From: Anaerolineae bacterium
GTDB lineage: Bacteria; Chloroflexota; Anaerolineae; Aggregatilineales; Phototrophicaceae
Length of the DNA: 64,000 nucleotides
Direction: 5' to 3'
Assembly: GCA_022843385.1 (NCBI GenBank)
Contig: JALHNT010000007.1
Coordinates: forward strand, 20,240-84,239
This document shows, piece after piece, positions 53,810-62,507 of this stretch (the first letter of the stretch is position 1; each line of letters opens with the position of its first letter). The notes beneath the pieces were generated by a model. That model saw nothing but the letters and a program-made list of their open reading frames with translations. It had not been told where the DNA came from and made no database searches. The position numbers and the translations under genes were made by a program.

Positions 53810-55264
53810 TCAGCCGAAGCGCTTATTCGACCACACGCGGGCGTTCAACACCTCGCCGATGCTCGACAGATCATCGCCGATGATAAGCAGGTCAAACAAC
53901 ACATTGGGGTATTGCTTCTGGATCACCTCGCGCATGGCATCAGCCACATCCGACGGCGCGATGACGGTAGCCGCCAGACTCATATTGTTGGGGATGTAAT
54001 TGATGTAATCCCAGATCGTCGCCACGATAGGCCGGTAGGTATTCCAATAGCCCTGCGCTGTCTCGAAGAACCAGCGTGGCTCCAGCCCCGGTGCCAGGAT
54101 GACGATGTGGAAGCTGGGCTGACCGCGTATCGGTCCCGGCCCGCGTCCAGCCATGGCGAAATCGCCCGGCTCGCCTGAACTGAGGGGCGGCACCGTCTTG
54201 CGCAGTTGTGGCACTTCACCCAGCCGTCGCAGCGCCGGCAGATCAGCGTCGTAATACTCATCCTCTTTCCACACGCTGATGCCAAAATGCCAGGCCGGGG
54301 CGTTGGTCACGATCCAGTTGAACATGGCAACAGTCGCCTCGGCGTGGGCATCCGGGTCATACCAGGGATAACGTGTATCTTGCTGCAGACGCTCGTTGTT
54401 CAGCGGCGTCGGATACACCCCGCCTTCGGTGCCGACCACCGGCACAGTGCCAGAATCAAACCACTGTTGCAGCCGGTAATGGAAGGCGATGCCCATCGCG
54501 TTGATGCCATTGGGGTCGCCATAGGGGGAAAGCGCTGTCCCGCCGAACACCGTCCGTCCGGGGTCGGTGGCCTGACAGATCGGGTCGTAGGGATACTCAA
54601 AATGCCAGCCGGGTTCCGTTCCGTTGTACTGGCGCTGGTCACGCGGGATGTAGGGCTGACCGGGGACTTCCTGATAAAAATGGTTGAGGGTCGAAGGATG
54701 TACCGCCATGTACAGGCCGTTGTTGATGATGGCGCGGAAGCGATCGCGGTGACGATCGCGCACATAGGCCAGCATGGCATCCATCCAGGGTACCGAGCCT
54801 TCGTTGACGGTAGCAGCTTCGGCCAGCGCCGGAAAGCCGGGATAACAGCCCATATTGATGGTGAACTCGGCGAAGTTCAGCCAGTTCTCCATGATCGGGC
54901 CAACCGCCCCGGCCACATTGCGCGGGCTGATCTCGATGCCGGCTGGCGGCCACTCGAAGGCCAGATTCGGCTCGTTATAGAACTCGAACCACTTCACGCC
55001 GACGCTGGCATAAGCCTGCCACAACCGCATCAGTTCGGCATCCACCGGCATCGCACCCGGCGAGTGGCGGTAGATGCGGATGACCGGCGTGATGTTGTTC
55101 GCCAGCAGCATCTGGCAATCATCGAGGAACTCATCGCCCGCCGCCGTCAGCTTGTACCAGCCCATCTGCATCCGCAGACATTCACTCAGCGTCGGCCCAC
55201 GATACACCATCGCGTTGTGCATCCCACGTGGGTTCAGTGACCATTGGTATTCGTTTAACAGCAA
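53810..55264 (-). CDS. GH39/GH5-like TIM-barrel glycosidase
   Basis: 484 aa. The barrel pattern includes NNITPVIRIYRH, the acid/base Glu in VKWFEFYNEPN and a second Glu in VVGTEGGVYP, matching the retaining clan GH-A. No clear signal peptide; the protein begins MLLNEYQWSLNPRGM, so a longer upstream start might be missed. It likely acts on a plant or microbial polysaccharide. The exact family needs a profile search. It ends convergent with the DUF4097-like gene. Confidence 0.72.
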   Translation of the reverse strand: MLLNEYQWSLNPRGMHNAMVYRGPTLSECLRMQMGWYKLTAAGDEFLDDCQMLLANNITPVIRIYRHSPGAMPVDAELMRLWQAYASVGVKWFEFYNEPNLAFEWPPAGIEISPRNVAGAVGPIMENWLNFAEFTINMGCYPGFPALAEAATVNEGSVPWMDAMLAYVRDRHRDRFRAIINNGLYMAVHPSTLNHFYQEVPGQPYIPRDQRQYNGTEPGWHFEYPYDPICQATDPGRTVFGGTALSPYGDPNGINAMGIAFHYRLQQWFDSGTVPVVGTEGGVYPTPLNNERLQQDTRYPWYDPDAHAEATVAMFNWIVTNAPAWHFGISVWKEDEYYDADLPALRRLGEVPQLRKTVPPLSSGEPGDFAMAGRGPGPIRGQPSFHIVILAPGLEPRWFFETAQGYWNTYRPIVATIWDYINYIPNNMSLAATVIAPSDVADAMREVIQKQYPNVLFDLLIIGDDLSSIGEVLNARVWSNKRFG

Positions 55265-55329
55265 GGCTCATGCCTCTCCATCACTGGGGATACGGTCAGC
55301 CCATATCCCGACTCACGATTGTTCGCTGC

Positions 55330-56751
55330 TTATGGCCCCGGCATCGACCACGCCCAGGGACCGACATGCGTCCGCACCACCTCGACCAGCACCTCCCAGC
55401 GGTACGGATGCTGGAGGAATCCGCCGATCATCGTCGCTGGATCGCCCAGCAGATAACCGTCGGCGTTGGTCCAGGTGAAGACCAGGAACGACGCGATATA
55501 CAACCCGGTATACATCAGCAGCCCGGTCAGCGCCAGTCCATGAACCCACCAGAAACGCCGGACATAGGGCGGCCACTTGACCAACGGCTGACCGACCAGG
55601 GCGCAAACCAGCAGGGTATAGACCGGAACCAGCTCGCTCATGCGCCGCATTCCGTAGGATTCGCCCGCCCACCAATCCAGCGCCGCGCCGTTGATGAACA
55701 GTTGCAGCCCGATCATGGCGAGGCAGGCCACCGCCCAGCGCCGCTGACTGCGCCATAACGGGATCAAGCCCAGCAGGCCGAGCAGCACCACTGGCGAGTG
55801 TAACAGGGTTTGCGCCAGCACGTCCAGCGCGTGATTTTGGCTGCCCAGGAATGACCCGGCACCGCGCTGCCCCTCAACCGCATCGAAGGGGACGAGGAAC
55901 GGGCTGCCGAAATAGGTCTGCCACACCAGCGGCAGGGGCAGCAGCGTCAGCCCAGCCGTCACCGTCATGATGAGCAGGCCGCGCCAACGCCGTTCATAAA
56001 CCAGCAGCAGCCAACCGGGAGCGATCACCAATGCCAACTGCCAGCGCGACAGCACCGCGATGCCAGCGCTGATGCCCATGATGACCCAGATCAGGGATGC
56101 GCGAACATGCGCTCCAGAGGATGGGTGTAGGGGTGGTTCGAGAACCACCCCTACCGACGAACGCCACAGGGTGAATAGAAACACCGCCACCCCGAACGCT
56201 CCGCCGCTGTGGGAATTCAGCGGGGTGATGGTGCTGTAGTAGAGGATCGGTGTGCCAACGAAGGTGACATAGACGGCCAGCGCGGCCAGCCAGGGATGCG
56301 CCAGATCGCGCCCGACCAACCAGGCGCAAGTCACGCCGACCAGCAGCAGCAGATTGGCCCCGATCATCAGCCATAGGCTGTAGGGCAGCGGGACGCCCTG
56401 CATCTGGGCGAAGTATTCCGGGTTCAGGTTCAGCCATCCCTGTTGGGTGAAGGTGTGACCGATGGCGTAGAACGGCGTCTGGAGCAGTGCCACGCCGAAA
56501 GGGAAGATGATGACGTAGCGCCCGGTGGTCTCGTTCCACTGAATCTGATAGGTGTTGACAGCCGCCAGCCGTTCAGCCTGATTGCTCAGATCGAGGTCGC
56601 CATCGACCGCCAGCGTATCCACCCAACCGAGATAGGCCACACCGTCGCCACGAATCAAGGGACGATCCAGCAGCAACAGCGTCAGCAGGGTGCAGAACAG
56701 CAGCGTCAGCAGCGGCGCGTAACGGGTGAGCCAGGCAGGGGATTGGGTCAT
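55330..56751 (-). CDS. multi-pass membrane protein, GT-C glycosyltransferase-like
   Basis: 473 aa with about ten hydrophobic helices (LLTLLFCTLLTLLLL, LLLLVGVTCAWLVG, LLIMTVTAGLTLLPLPLVW, LLGLLGLIPLW). The N-terminal loop RPLIRGDGVAYLGWVDTLAVDGDLD with acidic residues after the first helix is the place where GT-C enzymes such as ArnT/PMT have their catalytic Asp. It would use a lipid-linked sugar at the membrane. A 28-bp palindrome is embedded in its coding sequence. A glycosidase gene follows 65 bases later. Confidence 0.65.
   Translation of the reverse strand: MTQSPAWLTRYAPLLTLLFCTLLTLLLLDRPLIRGDGVAYLGWVDTLAVDGDLDLSNQAERLAAVNTYQIQWNETTGRYVIIFPFGVALLQTPFYAIGHTFTQQGWLNLNPEYFAQMQGVPLPYSLWLMIGANLLLLVGVTCAWLVGRDLAHPWLAALAVYVTFVGTPILYYSTITPLNSHSGGAFGVAVFLFTLWRSSVGVVLEPPLHPSSGAHVRASLIWVIMGISAGIAVLSRWQLALVIAPGWLLLVYERRWRGLLIMTVTAGLTLLPLPLVWQTYFGSPFLVPFDAVEGQRGAGSFLGSQNHALDVLAQTLLHSPVVLLGLLGLIPLWRSQRRWAVACLAMIGLQLFINGAALDWWAGESYGMRRMSELVPVYTLLVCALVGQPLVKWPPYVRRFWWVHGLALTGLLMYTGLYIASFLVFTWTNADGYLLGDPATMIGGFLQHPYRWEVLVEVVRTHVGPWAWSMPGP
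56127..56154. repeat. 28-bp palindromic repeat inside the GT-C-like gene
   Basis: GTAGGGGTGGTTC, then GA, then GAACCACCCCTAC, a perfect palindrome. It is encoded in frame as part of a soluble loop (VVLEPPLHPSSG). GTAGGGGxGGTTC palindromes are, from general knowledge, common dispersed repeats in Chloroflexota. Insertion into a gene without breaking it is unusual. Confidence 0.55.
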
Positions 56752-57085
56752 GTCACCGAGTTGCTGTTAGGGGCCGACGATGACTGGCGGAGACGACCAA
56801 ACAAGAACGATTCACCACAGAGGCACAGAGGACACAGAGAGCAAGCAGAGTCTTTCACTTTGAACTTAACACTCAGCACTTTCAACTTTCAGAACAGAGT
56901 TCCGGCGGACGTGCCGTTGCACGTCCCTCCACCCATCGGGTCATTCGTAGGGACACCCAACGGGGTGTCCGCTTAAACCATTACCCGGATGTTTTCTTAA
57001 CCTGCTTCAGCCCCCAGCGCGATCAGTCGCCTCGAACAACCAAAAAACCAGGAACTAACAACTAACAACTTTTCTCTCGCTCATC
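56752..57085. repeat. 334-base gap with paired hairpin repeats
   Basis: Holds a CACAGAGGCACAGAGG direct-repeat tract (about 56815-56840). It also holds two hairpins of one design: GGACGTGC-CGTT-GCACGTCC (56907-56926) and GGACACCC-AACG-GGGTGTCC (56951-56970, same CGTT loop on the other strand). No gene. Such sequences look like dispersed palindromes of the host. Confidence 0.5.
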
Positions 57086-58015
57086 TCACTCCGGGATAGG
57101 CAGGGTGAAGCTGAAAGTGCTGCCGACGCCTGGCTCGCCGTAGAAGAAAAGCTGCCCATTCTGCTGCGCCAGCACTTGCTTGTCGATGAACAGGCGCAGC
57201 CCAGTGCCGGTATGGGCCCGCACCAGCCGGTGATGGACCCCGCGCCAGAAAGGCCGCGAAACATTCTGGGTATCGTCTTCGGTCAGCCCGATGCCGCTGT
57301 CGGCGACGGTGAACAGCACATGCGTCCCCATGTTATCGACCGACAGGCGGATGTTGCCGCGCGGTGGCGTATAGCGAATAGCGTTGTCCAACAGATCGGT
57401 CAGGACGATCAGGCTGTGGTAAAAGTCACCACGCGCCAACGGTACGATGTCCGGTGCCTGAATGCTCACTTCATGTTCGTACTCATGAGCGCGATCACGC
57501 TGCCGTTCCCAGGCTTCCGACAGCAGATCGGTCGAGAGGAAGTTGACGGGTGTGATGCGGAGCCGTCCTTGCTGGAGCTCGATCATCTCCTGCACAGCGT
57601 CCAACACAGCGAAAGCACGGTTGGTGTTCTCCTGCACCGCCTGCAACCATTCATCCTGTTCCTTGGTGATTTGCCCCAGCAGACCTGCCTGCACCAGTTC
57701 AGCCCGACTGCGGATAGCGACCAGCGGCGGGCGCAGCGCATCATTGACGCCCCGATACAACTGCTGGGCGGCTTCGGGGAGCTGGGCAGCGCTGAACGGC
57801 AGCAGCGGGTTATCAATCGTCGCTTGCAGCGAATTGGGGCGCTCGGCCATCAGCCGGGTGTAAAGCTGCGTGTTCTCTTCGGAAAGCGATTGCAGCAGCT
57901 CGACAATCTGGCCCAACCGGGTCGCGGTCGGCGAAGGCGCAGCGGATTGCAGGCGCTTAAGCGTATCGAAAGCCTCATTCATGTCAATCGGGGTGCGGGT
58001 AACGGCGTCGCTCAT
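57086..58015 (-). CDS. histidine kinase-like ATPase without the phospho-His
   Basis: 309 aa. The HATPase domain is good (DNAIRYTPPRGNIRLSVDNM, FTVADSGIGL, GTGLRLFIDKQ). In the dimerization helix the H-box reads VNDALRPPLVAIRSR, with no His where SHELRTPL is expected. It may act as an accessory or dead kinase of its neighbour 58022, which starts upstream by six bases. No sensor domain. Confidence 0.78.
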   Translation of the reverse strand: MSDAVTRTPIDMNEAFDTLKRLQSAAPSPTATRLGQIVELLQSLSEENTQLYTRLMAERPNSLQATIDNPLLPFSAAQLPEAAQQLYRGVNDALRPPLVAIRSRAELVQAGLLGQITKEQDEWLQAVQENTNRAFAVLDAVQEMIELQQGRLRITPVNFLSTDLLSEAWERQRDRAHEYEHEVSIQAPDIVPLARGDFYHSLIVLTDLLDNAIRYTPPRGNIRLSVDNMGTHVLFTVADSGIGLTEDDTQNVSRPFWRGVHHRLVRAHTGTGLRLFIDKQVLAQQNGQLFFYGEPGVGSTFSFTLPIPE

Positions 58016-58021
58016 CGCTAC

Positions 58022-58903
58022 TCAACTCATCCCACTCAACGTAACCGTGACGACTGTTCCCTGATCGGGTTGACTTTCGAATTGGATGGTGCCGCCCAAC
58101 AGATTGAGGATGCCCATGGCGATTGGAACGCCAAGACCGCTGCCTTTATAGTTTAACACCACCTCATGATCGGAACGGAAGTAGGGCGTCCCAATTTTGG
58201 TCATATCCTCAGCCGTGATACCGATGCCATTATCCTGAATCTGGATATGGAGCTGGCTGCCTTCGGCCATGCCGATCACCCGCACCACGCCCGGCACCTC
58301 CGGGTTGATGTAACGCAGGGCATTCTCGGTCAGTTTGTTGAGAGCTTTCGCCAGCAGTTCGCCATCGGTGTTGAGGATCGGCAAGCCCTGGGGAATCTCG
58401 AATTCCAGCGTCCGGTTCAGTTCGGTCGCCAGCGGTTTCATTTGCTTCTCGACCATCATGGCGATGTTCTTGAACATATCCATTTTGACGCTGGCCTTGA
58501 GCGTGCCGTTCCAGATTTTGCTGATGTCGCTCACATCGCCCAACAGCGCTTCCATGCGCTTGACGTTGGATTTGATCGTCCCCATGAACTGCTGCTGCAT
58601 GTCACTGAGTGACCCCATGGCCGGATTGCCTAGCATATCGGAGTAGCCGCGAATGCTCGTCAGCGGCAGGCGCAGATCGTGAAAGCCATGTGAGAGCAGT
58701 GCCCCTAATTCCTGGCGGTAGGTATCCAGATCAGGGGCGGCTGCGCTGCTGGCAGCGGCCCGTTGTTCCATGCCAGCATCGAGCGCGATCAGAATTTCTT
58801 CCAGTTGGTCAGGAAGTTGGCGCGGAATAATCATCCCTTTACGGGCGTTCTCAAGCAGGTTGTTCAGGAGCGTCCGGCTGTGCATCAGTGCATCGTCGGT
58901 CAT
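58022..58903 (-). CDS. soluble histidine kinase
   Basis: 293 aa. The H-box LSHGFHDLRLPLTSIRGYSDML keeps the His followed by Asp-Leu-Arg. HATPase motifs are NALRYINPEVPGVVRVIG, IQDNGIGI and GSGLGVPIAMGILNLLGG. No membrane segment, so it responds inside the cell. No receiver gene is next to it. It precedes the His-less kinase and follows the LmbE gene by 12 bases. Confidence 0.82.
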   Translation of the reverse strand: MTDDALMHSRTLLNNLLENARKGMIIPRQLPDQLEEILIALDAGMEQRAAASSAAAPDLDTYRQELGALLSHGFHDLRLPLTSIRGYSDMLGNPAMGSLSDMQQQFMGTIKSNVKRMEALLGDVSDISKIWNGTLKASVKMDMFKNIAMMVEKQMKPLATELNRTLEFEIPQGLPILNTDGELLAKALNKLTENALRYINPEVPGVVRVIGMAEGSQLHIQIQDNGIGITAEDMTKIGTPYFRSDHEVVLNYKGSGLGVPIAMGILNLLGGTIQFESQPDQGTVVTVTLSGMS

Positions 58904-58915
58904 GCTGGGTGTCCT

Positions 58916-59704
58916 CTAGGGCTTTATGATCCAGTAACGCTCGGCCAGCGTGCCCTTCCCCGCCTGTTGCAGCGCGGTCAGGATGCGCTGACGCATCTCA
59001 TCACGGTCACGGAAGAACGAGCTGAGCTGCGAATCGTACAATCCAACGGCGTGTATTTTCGCTTCGGCGTCAGCCTCGCTCACCGACATCACCTCGACAT
59101 CCAATTCGAGCGGCGGATTGAGAGTCGCGTAATGCTGGAGCGCGGTCTCCACTGCTCCCGGCGTTTCTGTATAAGGATACTCCTCATACAATTTCAGCGC
59201 TACCCAGGGGAGATGGCGGTGCAGCTCCAAGGCCCAGTTGCGTACCGCCTGGTGATCGACGTGATTGCCAACGCCTAGTGGAGCATAGATACAGGCGTAT
59301 TTATCCTGGTGAGGCAGCGTGACCGTTGGCAGCAGCGTCGCCGCCGGGTCATCAGGATGCAGCATATCGAAGACCGAGGGCCAGGTGGTATAAAAAGGAG
59401 TGCCATCGCGCCGGGTGCGGTAGATGCAGTCCAGCCAGATAGTCATACGGATGATCTCAACCCCCAGGCTGTGCAGCGCCGCCCGATCTTCCTGAATGCG
59501 GGCTTCGACCGGGTTTTCCCCACGCTCCCAACGATCGTGCAGTTCATGGACCACCGGGCTATCCGGCAAGCGCCCGGCCTGGGGAATGCCCCCCATGACG
59601 TTGCGCACCACTACCTGCTTGCCGGCTTGCACTAATTGATGAATCGTCGCACCACAACTGAGGGCGGCATCATCGAAATGAGGAGACAAGAATAAATGGA
59701 TCAT
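58916..59704 (-). CDS. LmbE/PIG-L-type deacetylase
   Basis: The zinc-binding motif PHFDDAALSCG (family consensus PHPDDxxxxxG) opens the protein, with HVDHQAVRNWALELH carrying the other zinc ligands. Family members remove acetyl groups from N-acetylglucosamine-containing compounds (mycothiol or bacillithiol precursors, PI-GlcNAc). The track start (59785) would put 27 odd residues ahead of the motif; MIHLFLSPHFDD at 59704 is preferred although the ribosome site is weak. Confidence 0.8.
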   Translation of the reverse strand: MIHLFLSPHFDDAALSCGATIHQLVQAGKQVVVRNVMGGIPQAGRLPDSPVVHELHDRWERGENPVEARIQEDRAALHSLGVEIIRMTIWLDCIYRTRRDGTPFYTTWPSVFDMLHPDDPAATLLPTVTLPHQDKYACIYAPLGVGNHVDHQAVRNWALELHRHLPWVALKLYEEYPYTETPGAVETALQHYATLNPPLELDVEVMSVSEADAEAKIHAVGLYDSQLSSFFRDRDEMRQRILTALQQAGKGTLAERYWIIKP

Positions 59705-59829
59705 CCATACCATCCACTCAGTAAAGAAGACCTGCTCATCAATACGCCCGAAGGGGTTAGTCCGGGTGCATTCTCCGCAATACATCCGGGGTAAATTGGG
59801 TATCGTCGGTGTTATTCTGCTGGCAACCG

Positions 59830-61692
59830 TTACTCGCAGGTTGCCACGCTGAAACTAAACGTGCTGCCCGCCCCCAATTCGCTGGTAATGCGAATGTGGC
59901 TGCCCATCTGCTCGACCAGGCTGCGGGTGATGGCAAACCCCAACCCTGTCCCAGGGCGGGAACGGGTGAAATCATCCTCGGAGCGCCAGAACTTGGTGCC
60001 GAGTTTGGCGATGGCTTCCGGCGACAGGCCGATGCCGTTGTCGATCACGCTGAATTCCACCCGCTTCTGTTCTCCCAGCCGGGCGCGCATCCGTATCTTG
60101 CCGCCGGGCGGGGTATATTTATAGGCGTTGCTCACCAGGTTGGTCAGCACCTGTACCAGCCGGTAGTAATCTACCTGCATATCCGGCAGATCAGGGTCAA
60201 TTTCCTGGATGTATTCGTGCTGGTAATCCTGCATCTGCGTCATGGTGCCGTCGTAAACTTCCTGCACCACTTTGGCGACCGGCACGCGCGTGTCGTTCAT
60301 GTAGAAGTGACCACTTTCGATGCGGCTGATGTCCGCCAGATCGGATACCAGGATCGCCATGCGGTTGACGGTATCCTTGACGCGAGTCAGGAAATCCATC
60401 TGGCGTTCAGAGATCGTGCCTTGCATCAGGATCAGGTCGGCATACCCCTTGATGCTGGTCATCGGCACTTTTAGGTCATGGGCGACGATGCCCACGAACT
60501 CGCTCTTGGCTTTGTCGGCGGCCTGGACAGCGGCATATAGCCGGGCATTCTCCAGCGTGAACGCGGCGCGCGCCACCATGCGCTCGATCAGGTCGATCTG
60601 TTCCGGGTTGAACGGCTGTGAACCATGCCGCTTGACGACCACAACGGCGAAGACCTTGTTCTCGCGGCGCATCGGTACGATAACCATCGCATCGCCATCT
60701 TCCCAATTGCTGGTGACGATGACAGTCGCCCCCCGATTGACGGCATCCAGCACCGCCGGGTACATGCTGTCCAGATAGGCGGGCTGGGTATCGCCATTGG
60801 CCTCGCCATAATGCTGAATGGCACGCACACGGGGCGGATCGCCGTCGACCGTGCCGAAGTGTCCGCTGGTTGCGCCAGAAAGCCGGCAGGCCCATTCCAT
60901 CGTGGTCTGGACGGCCTTGGCGGTATCCAGTGTCTCATTGAGCAGCAGATCAACCCGCCGAAGCTGCTGCAACTGCTCGATGCGCCCGGCCAGCGCTTCA
61001 TCGGTGGCACTGAACAGACGGGCATTGTCGATGGCGACAGCAGCCTGTCCAGCAAAGGTATCGAGCGCGGCCAGATCGTCATCGTTGAACAGACCGGCCA
61101 TCATACGATTATCGACGTAGATCACGCCGATGACCCGCCCACGCGCCCGCAGCGGCGTTGCCATGATGCTGCGCAGCGCCTGTCCGACGATGCTGGCCTG
61201 GTTGGCGAAACGCGGGTCTTCGACAGCATTGTTGGTCAGGATCGGTTTGCCATTGTCCAACACATCATTGGCGATGGTGCGACTGAACTTGAAGTTATCG
61301 CTGGTGAGCGTCTTCTGGTCGAGGCCGCGCGCCGCTTTTACATCCAGACCACCATCATCGTCGCGCAGCATGAGGAAACCGCGCTCGGCAGCCGTCAGGT
61401 GAATGATGGCATCCATAACTTGATCCAGCACTGTTTGCAGTTCCAGCGATGAACCAAGCAGGCGACTGACGCTATAGAGCGCCTGAAAACGCCCTTCCTT
61501 TTTGCGCTGTTTGCGTTCTTCTTCGATCCGATCAAACAGACCGAGCATCCCATCCATCTGTTTCGCCAGGAAAGACTGATCGAGCCGCCCGGCCTGAAGC
61601 TGGCTGCGAATCAGGTTGAGGTTGTGCCGCATACTGGCGAACTCGGCGTCAGAGACGGGCGTAGGGGCAGACGATACCGGGTTGGTGGTCAT
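59830..61692 (-). CDS. GAF-domain histidine kinase
   Basis: 620 aa. Helical N-terminus, two GAF-like sensor domains (LTAAERGFLMLRDDDGG... and VDLLLNETLDTAKAVQTT...), then HisKA (FVGIVAHDLKVPMTSIKGYADL) and HATPase (SNAYKYTPPGGKIRMRARL, DNGIGLS, GTGLGFAITRSLVEQMG). Soluble, so it senses an internal signal or a bound cofactor. It overlaps the endonuclease III gene (ATGA) and may signal to the same targets as the two smaller kinases downstream. Confidence 0.88.
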   Translation of the reverse strand: MTTNPVSSAPTPVSDAEFASMRHNLNLIRSQLQAGRLDQSFLAKQMDGMLGLFDRIEEERKQRKKEGRFQALYSVSRLLGSSLELQTVLDQVMDAIIHLTAAERGFLMLRDDDGGLDVKAARGLDQKTLTSDNFKFSRTIANDVLDNGKPILTNNAVEDPRFANQASIVGQALRSIMATPLRARGRVIGVIYVDNRMMAGLFNDDDLAALDTFAGQAAVAIDNARLFSATDEALAGRIEQLQQLRRVDLLLNETLDTAKAVQTTMEWACRLSGATSGHFGTVDGDPPRVRAIQHYGEANGDTQPAYLDSMYPAVLDAVNRGATVIVTSNWEDGDAMVIVPMRRENKVFAVVVVKRHGSQPFNPEQIDLIERMVARAAFTLENARLYAAVQAADKAKSEFVGIVAHDLKVPMTSIKGYADLILMQGTISERQMDFLTRVKDTVNRMAILVSDLADISRIESGHFYMNDTRVPVAKVVQEVYDGTMTQMQDYQHEYIQEIDPDLPDMQVDYYRLVQVLTNLVSNAYKYTPPGGKIRMRARLGEQKRVEFSVIDNGIGLSPEAIAKLGTKFWRSEDDFTRSRPGTGLGFAITRSLVEQMGSHIRITSELGAGSTFSFSVATCE

Positions 61693-62384
61693 ATTGCTGT
61701 CTTTTGCTGGTAGAAATCACAGTGTGCGGTCAGGGGGCAGCGTTCACAATGCGCCACTCGCGCTGTACATACTTCTCGTCCGTGCCGGATGAGGTTGAGA
61801 TGAAACGCCAGGTGATCTTCAGACGGCACAATCGCTTCCATAAAGGGATGGGCTTTGTCAGCGCTGATGCCCTCTGGCAGGAAACCGATGCGCTGGCCGA
61901 CGCGATGCACATGGGTATCCACCGGGAAAGCCGGGCGGTTGAAGCCGAAGCACAGCACGATGGCGGCAGTTTTTGGGCCGACCCCATTCAGGCTGGTCAG
62001 CCAGTCTTTGGCTTCCTGAAGCGGCAGGTCACGCAGGAAGTCGATGCTCAGTTCGCCACGTTCCTGAGTGATGCGCCGCAGGACATCCTGGATGCGCGGC
62101 CCTTTCTGATTGGCGAGTCCGGCGGGTTTGATGGCCTCGATGACCGCTTCGATGGCGGCATCCCGTACTGCTTCGTAGGTGGGGAAGCGTGCCTTCAGCG
62201 CCGCGAAAGCGCGGTCACGGTTAGCATCGGTGGTGCTTTGGCTGAGGATGCAGCTCACCAGCTCATCCATTGGGGAAAGCCACTGCCGCCAATCGGTGCT
62301 GCCGTACATCTGGGTGAGTGCGGCTTCGATAGGTTCATACTTGGCCTTGCGGCGTTCAAAGTCGTCGAGGGTCTGTTGCTTCAT
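61689..62384 (-). CDS. nth: endonuclease III-like DNA glycosylase
   Basis: 231 aa HhH-GPD protein. The helix-hairpin-helix LNGVGPKTAAIVLCF carries the Lys, and the catalytic Asp is in FPVDTHVHRVGQRIG. A C-terminal [4Fe-4S] motif spans C-x6-C-x2-C-x5-C (CTARVAHCERCPLTAHC). It removes oxidised pyrimidines. The Lys/Asp pair indicates a bifunctional lyase. First gene of a unit with three kinases and LmbE. Confidence 0.88.
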   Translation of the reverse strand: MKQQTLDDFERRKAKYEPIEAALTQMYGSTDWRQWLSPMDELVSCILSQSTTDANRDRAFAALKARFPTYEAVRDAAIEAVIEAIKPAGLANQKGPRIQDVLRRITQERGELSIDFLRDLPLQEAKDWLTSLNGVGPKTAAIVLCFGFNRPAFPVDTHVHRVGQRIGFLPEGISADKAHPFMEAIVPSEDHLAFHLNLIRHGREVCTARVAHCERCPLTAHCDFYQQKTAI

Positions 62385-62507
62385 ACCATGATTGTATGTC
62401 GGAATCCGATTGGAGCAAGCGGCAGGTGAGAAGATTCATGAAGCGGATTCGGCTCAGATCGTGGCGTGTCGCTATAATTGAATCAGACCGATGAAAGTGA
62501 GCGCACG

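Noticed and set aside
54206-55240. 344-aa plus-strand ORF
   Set aside because: Antisense of the glycosidase gene, which has catalytic motifs.
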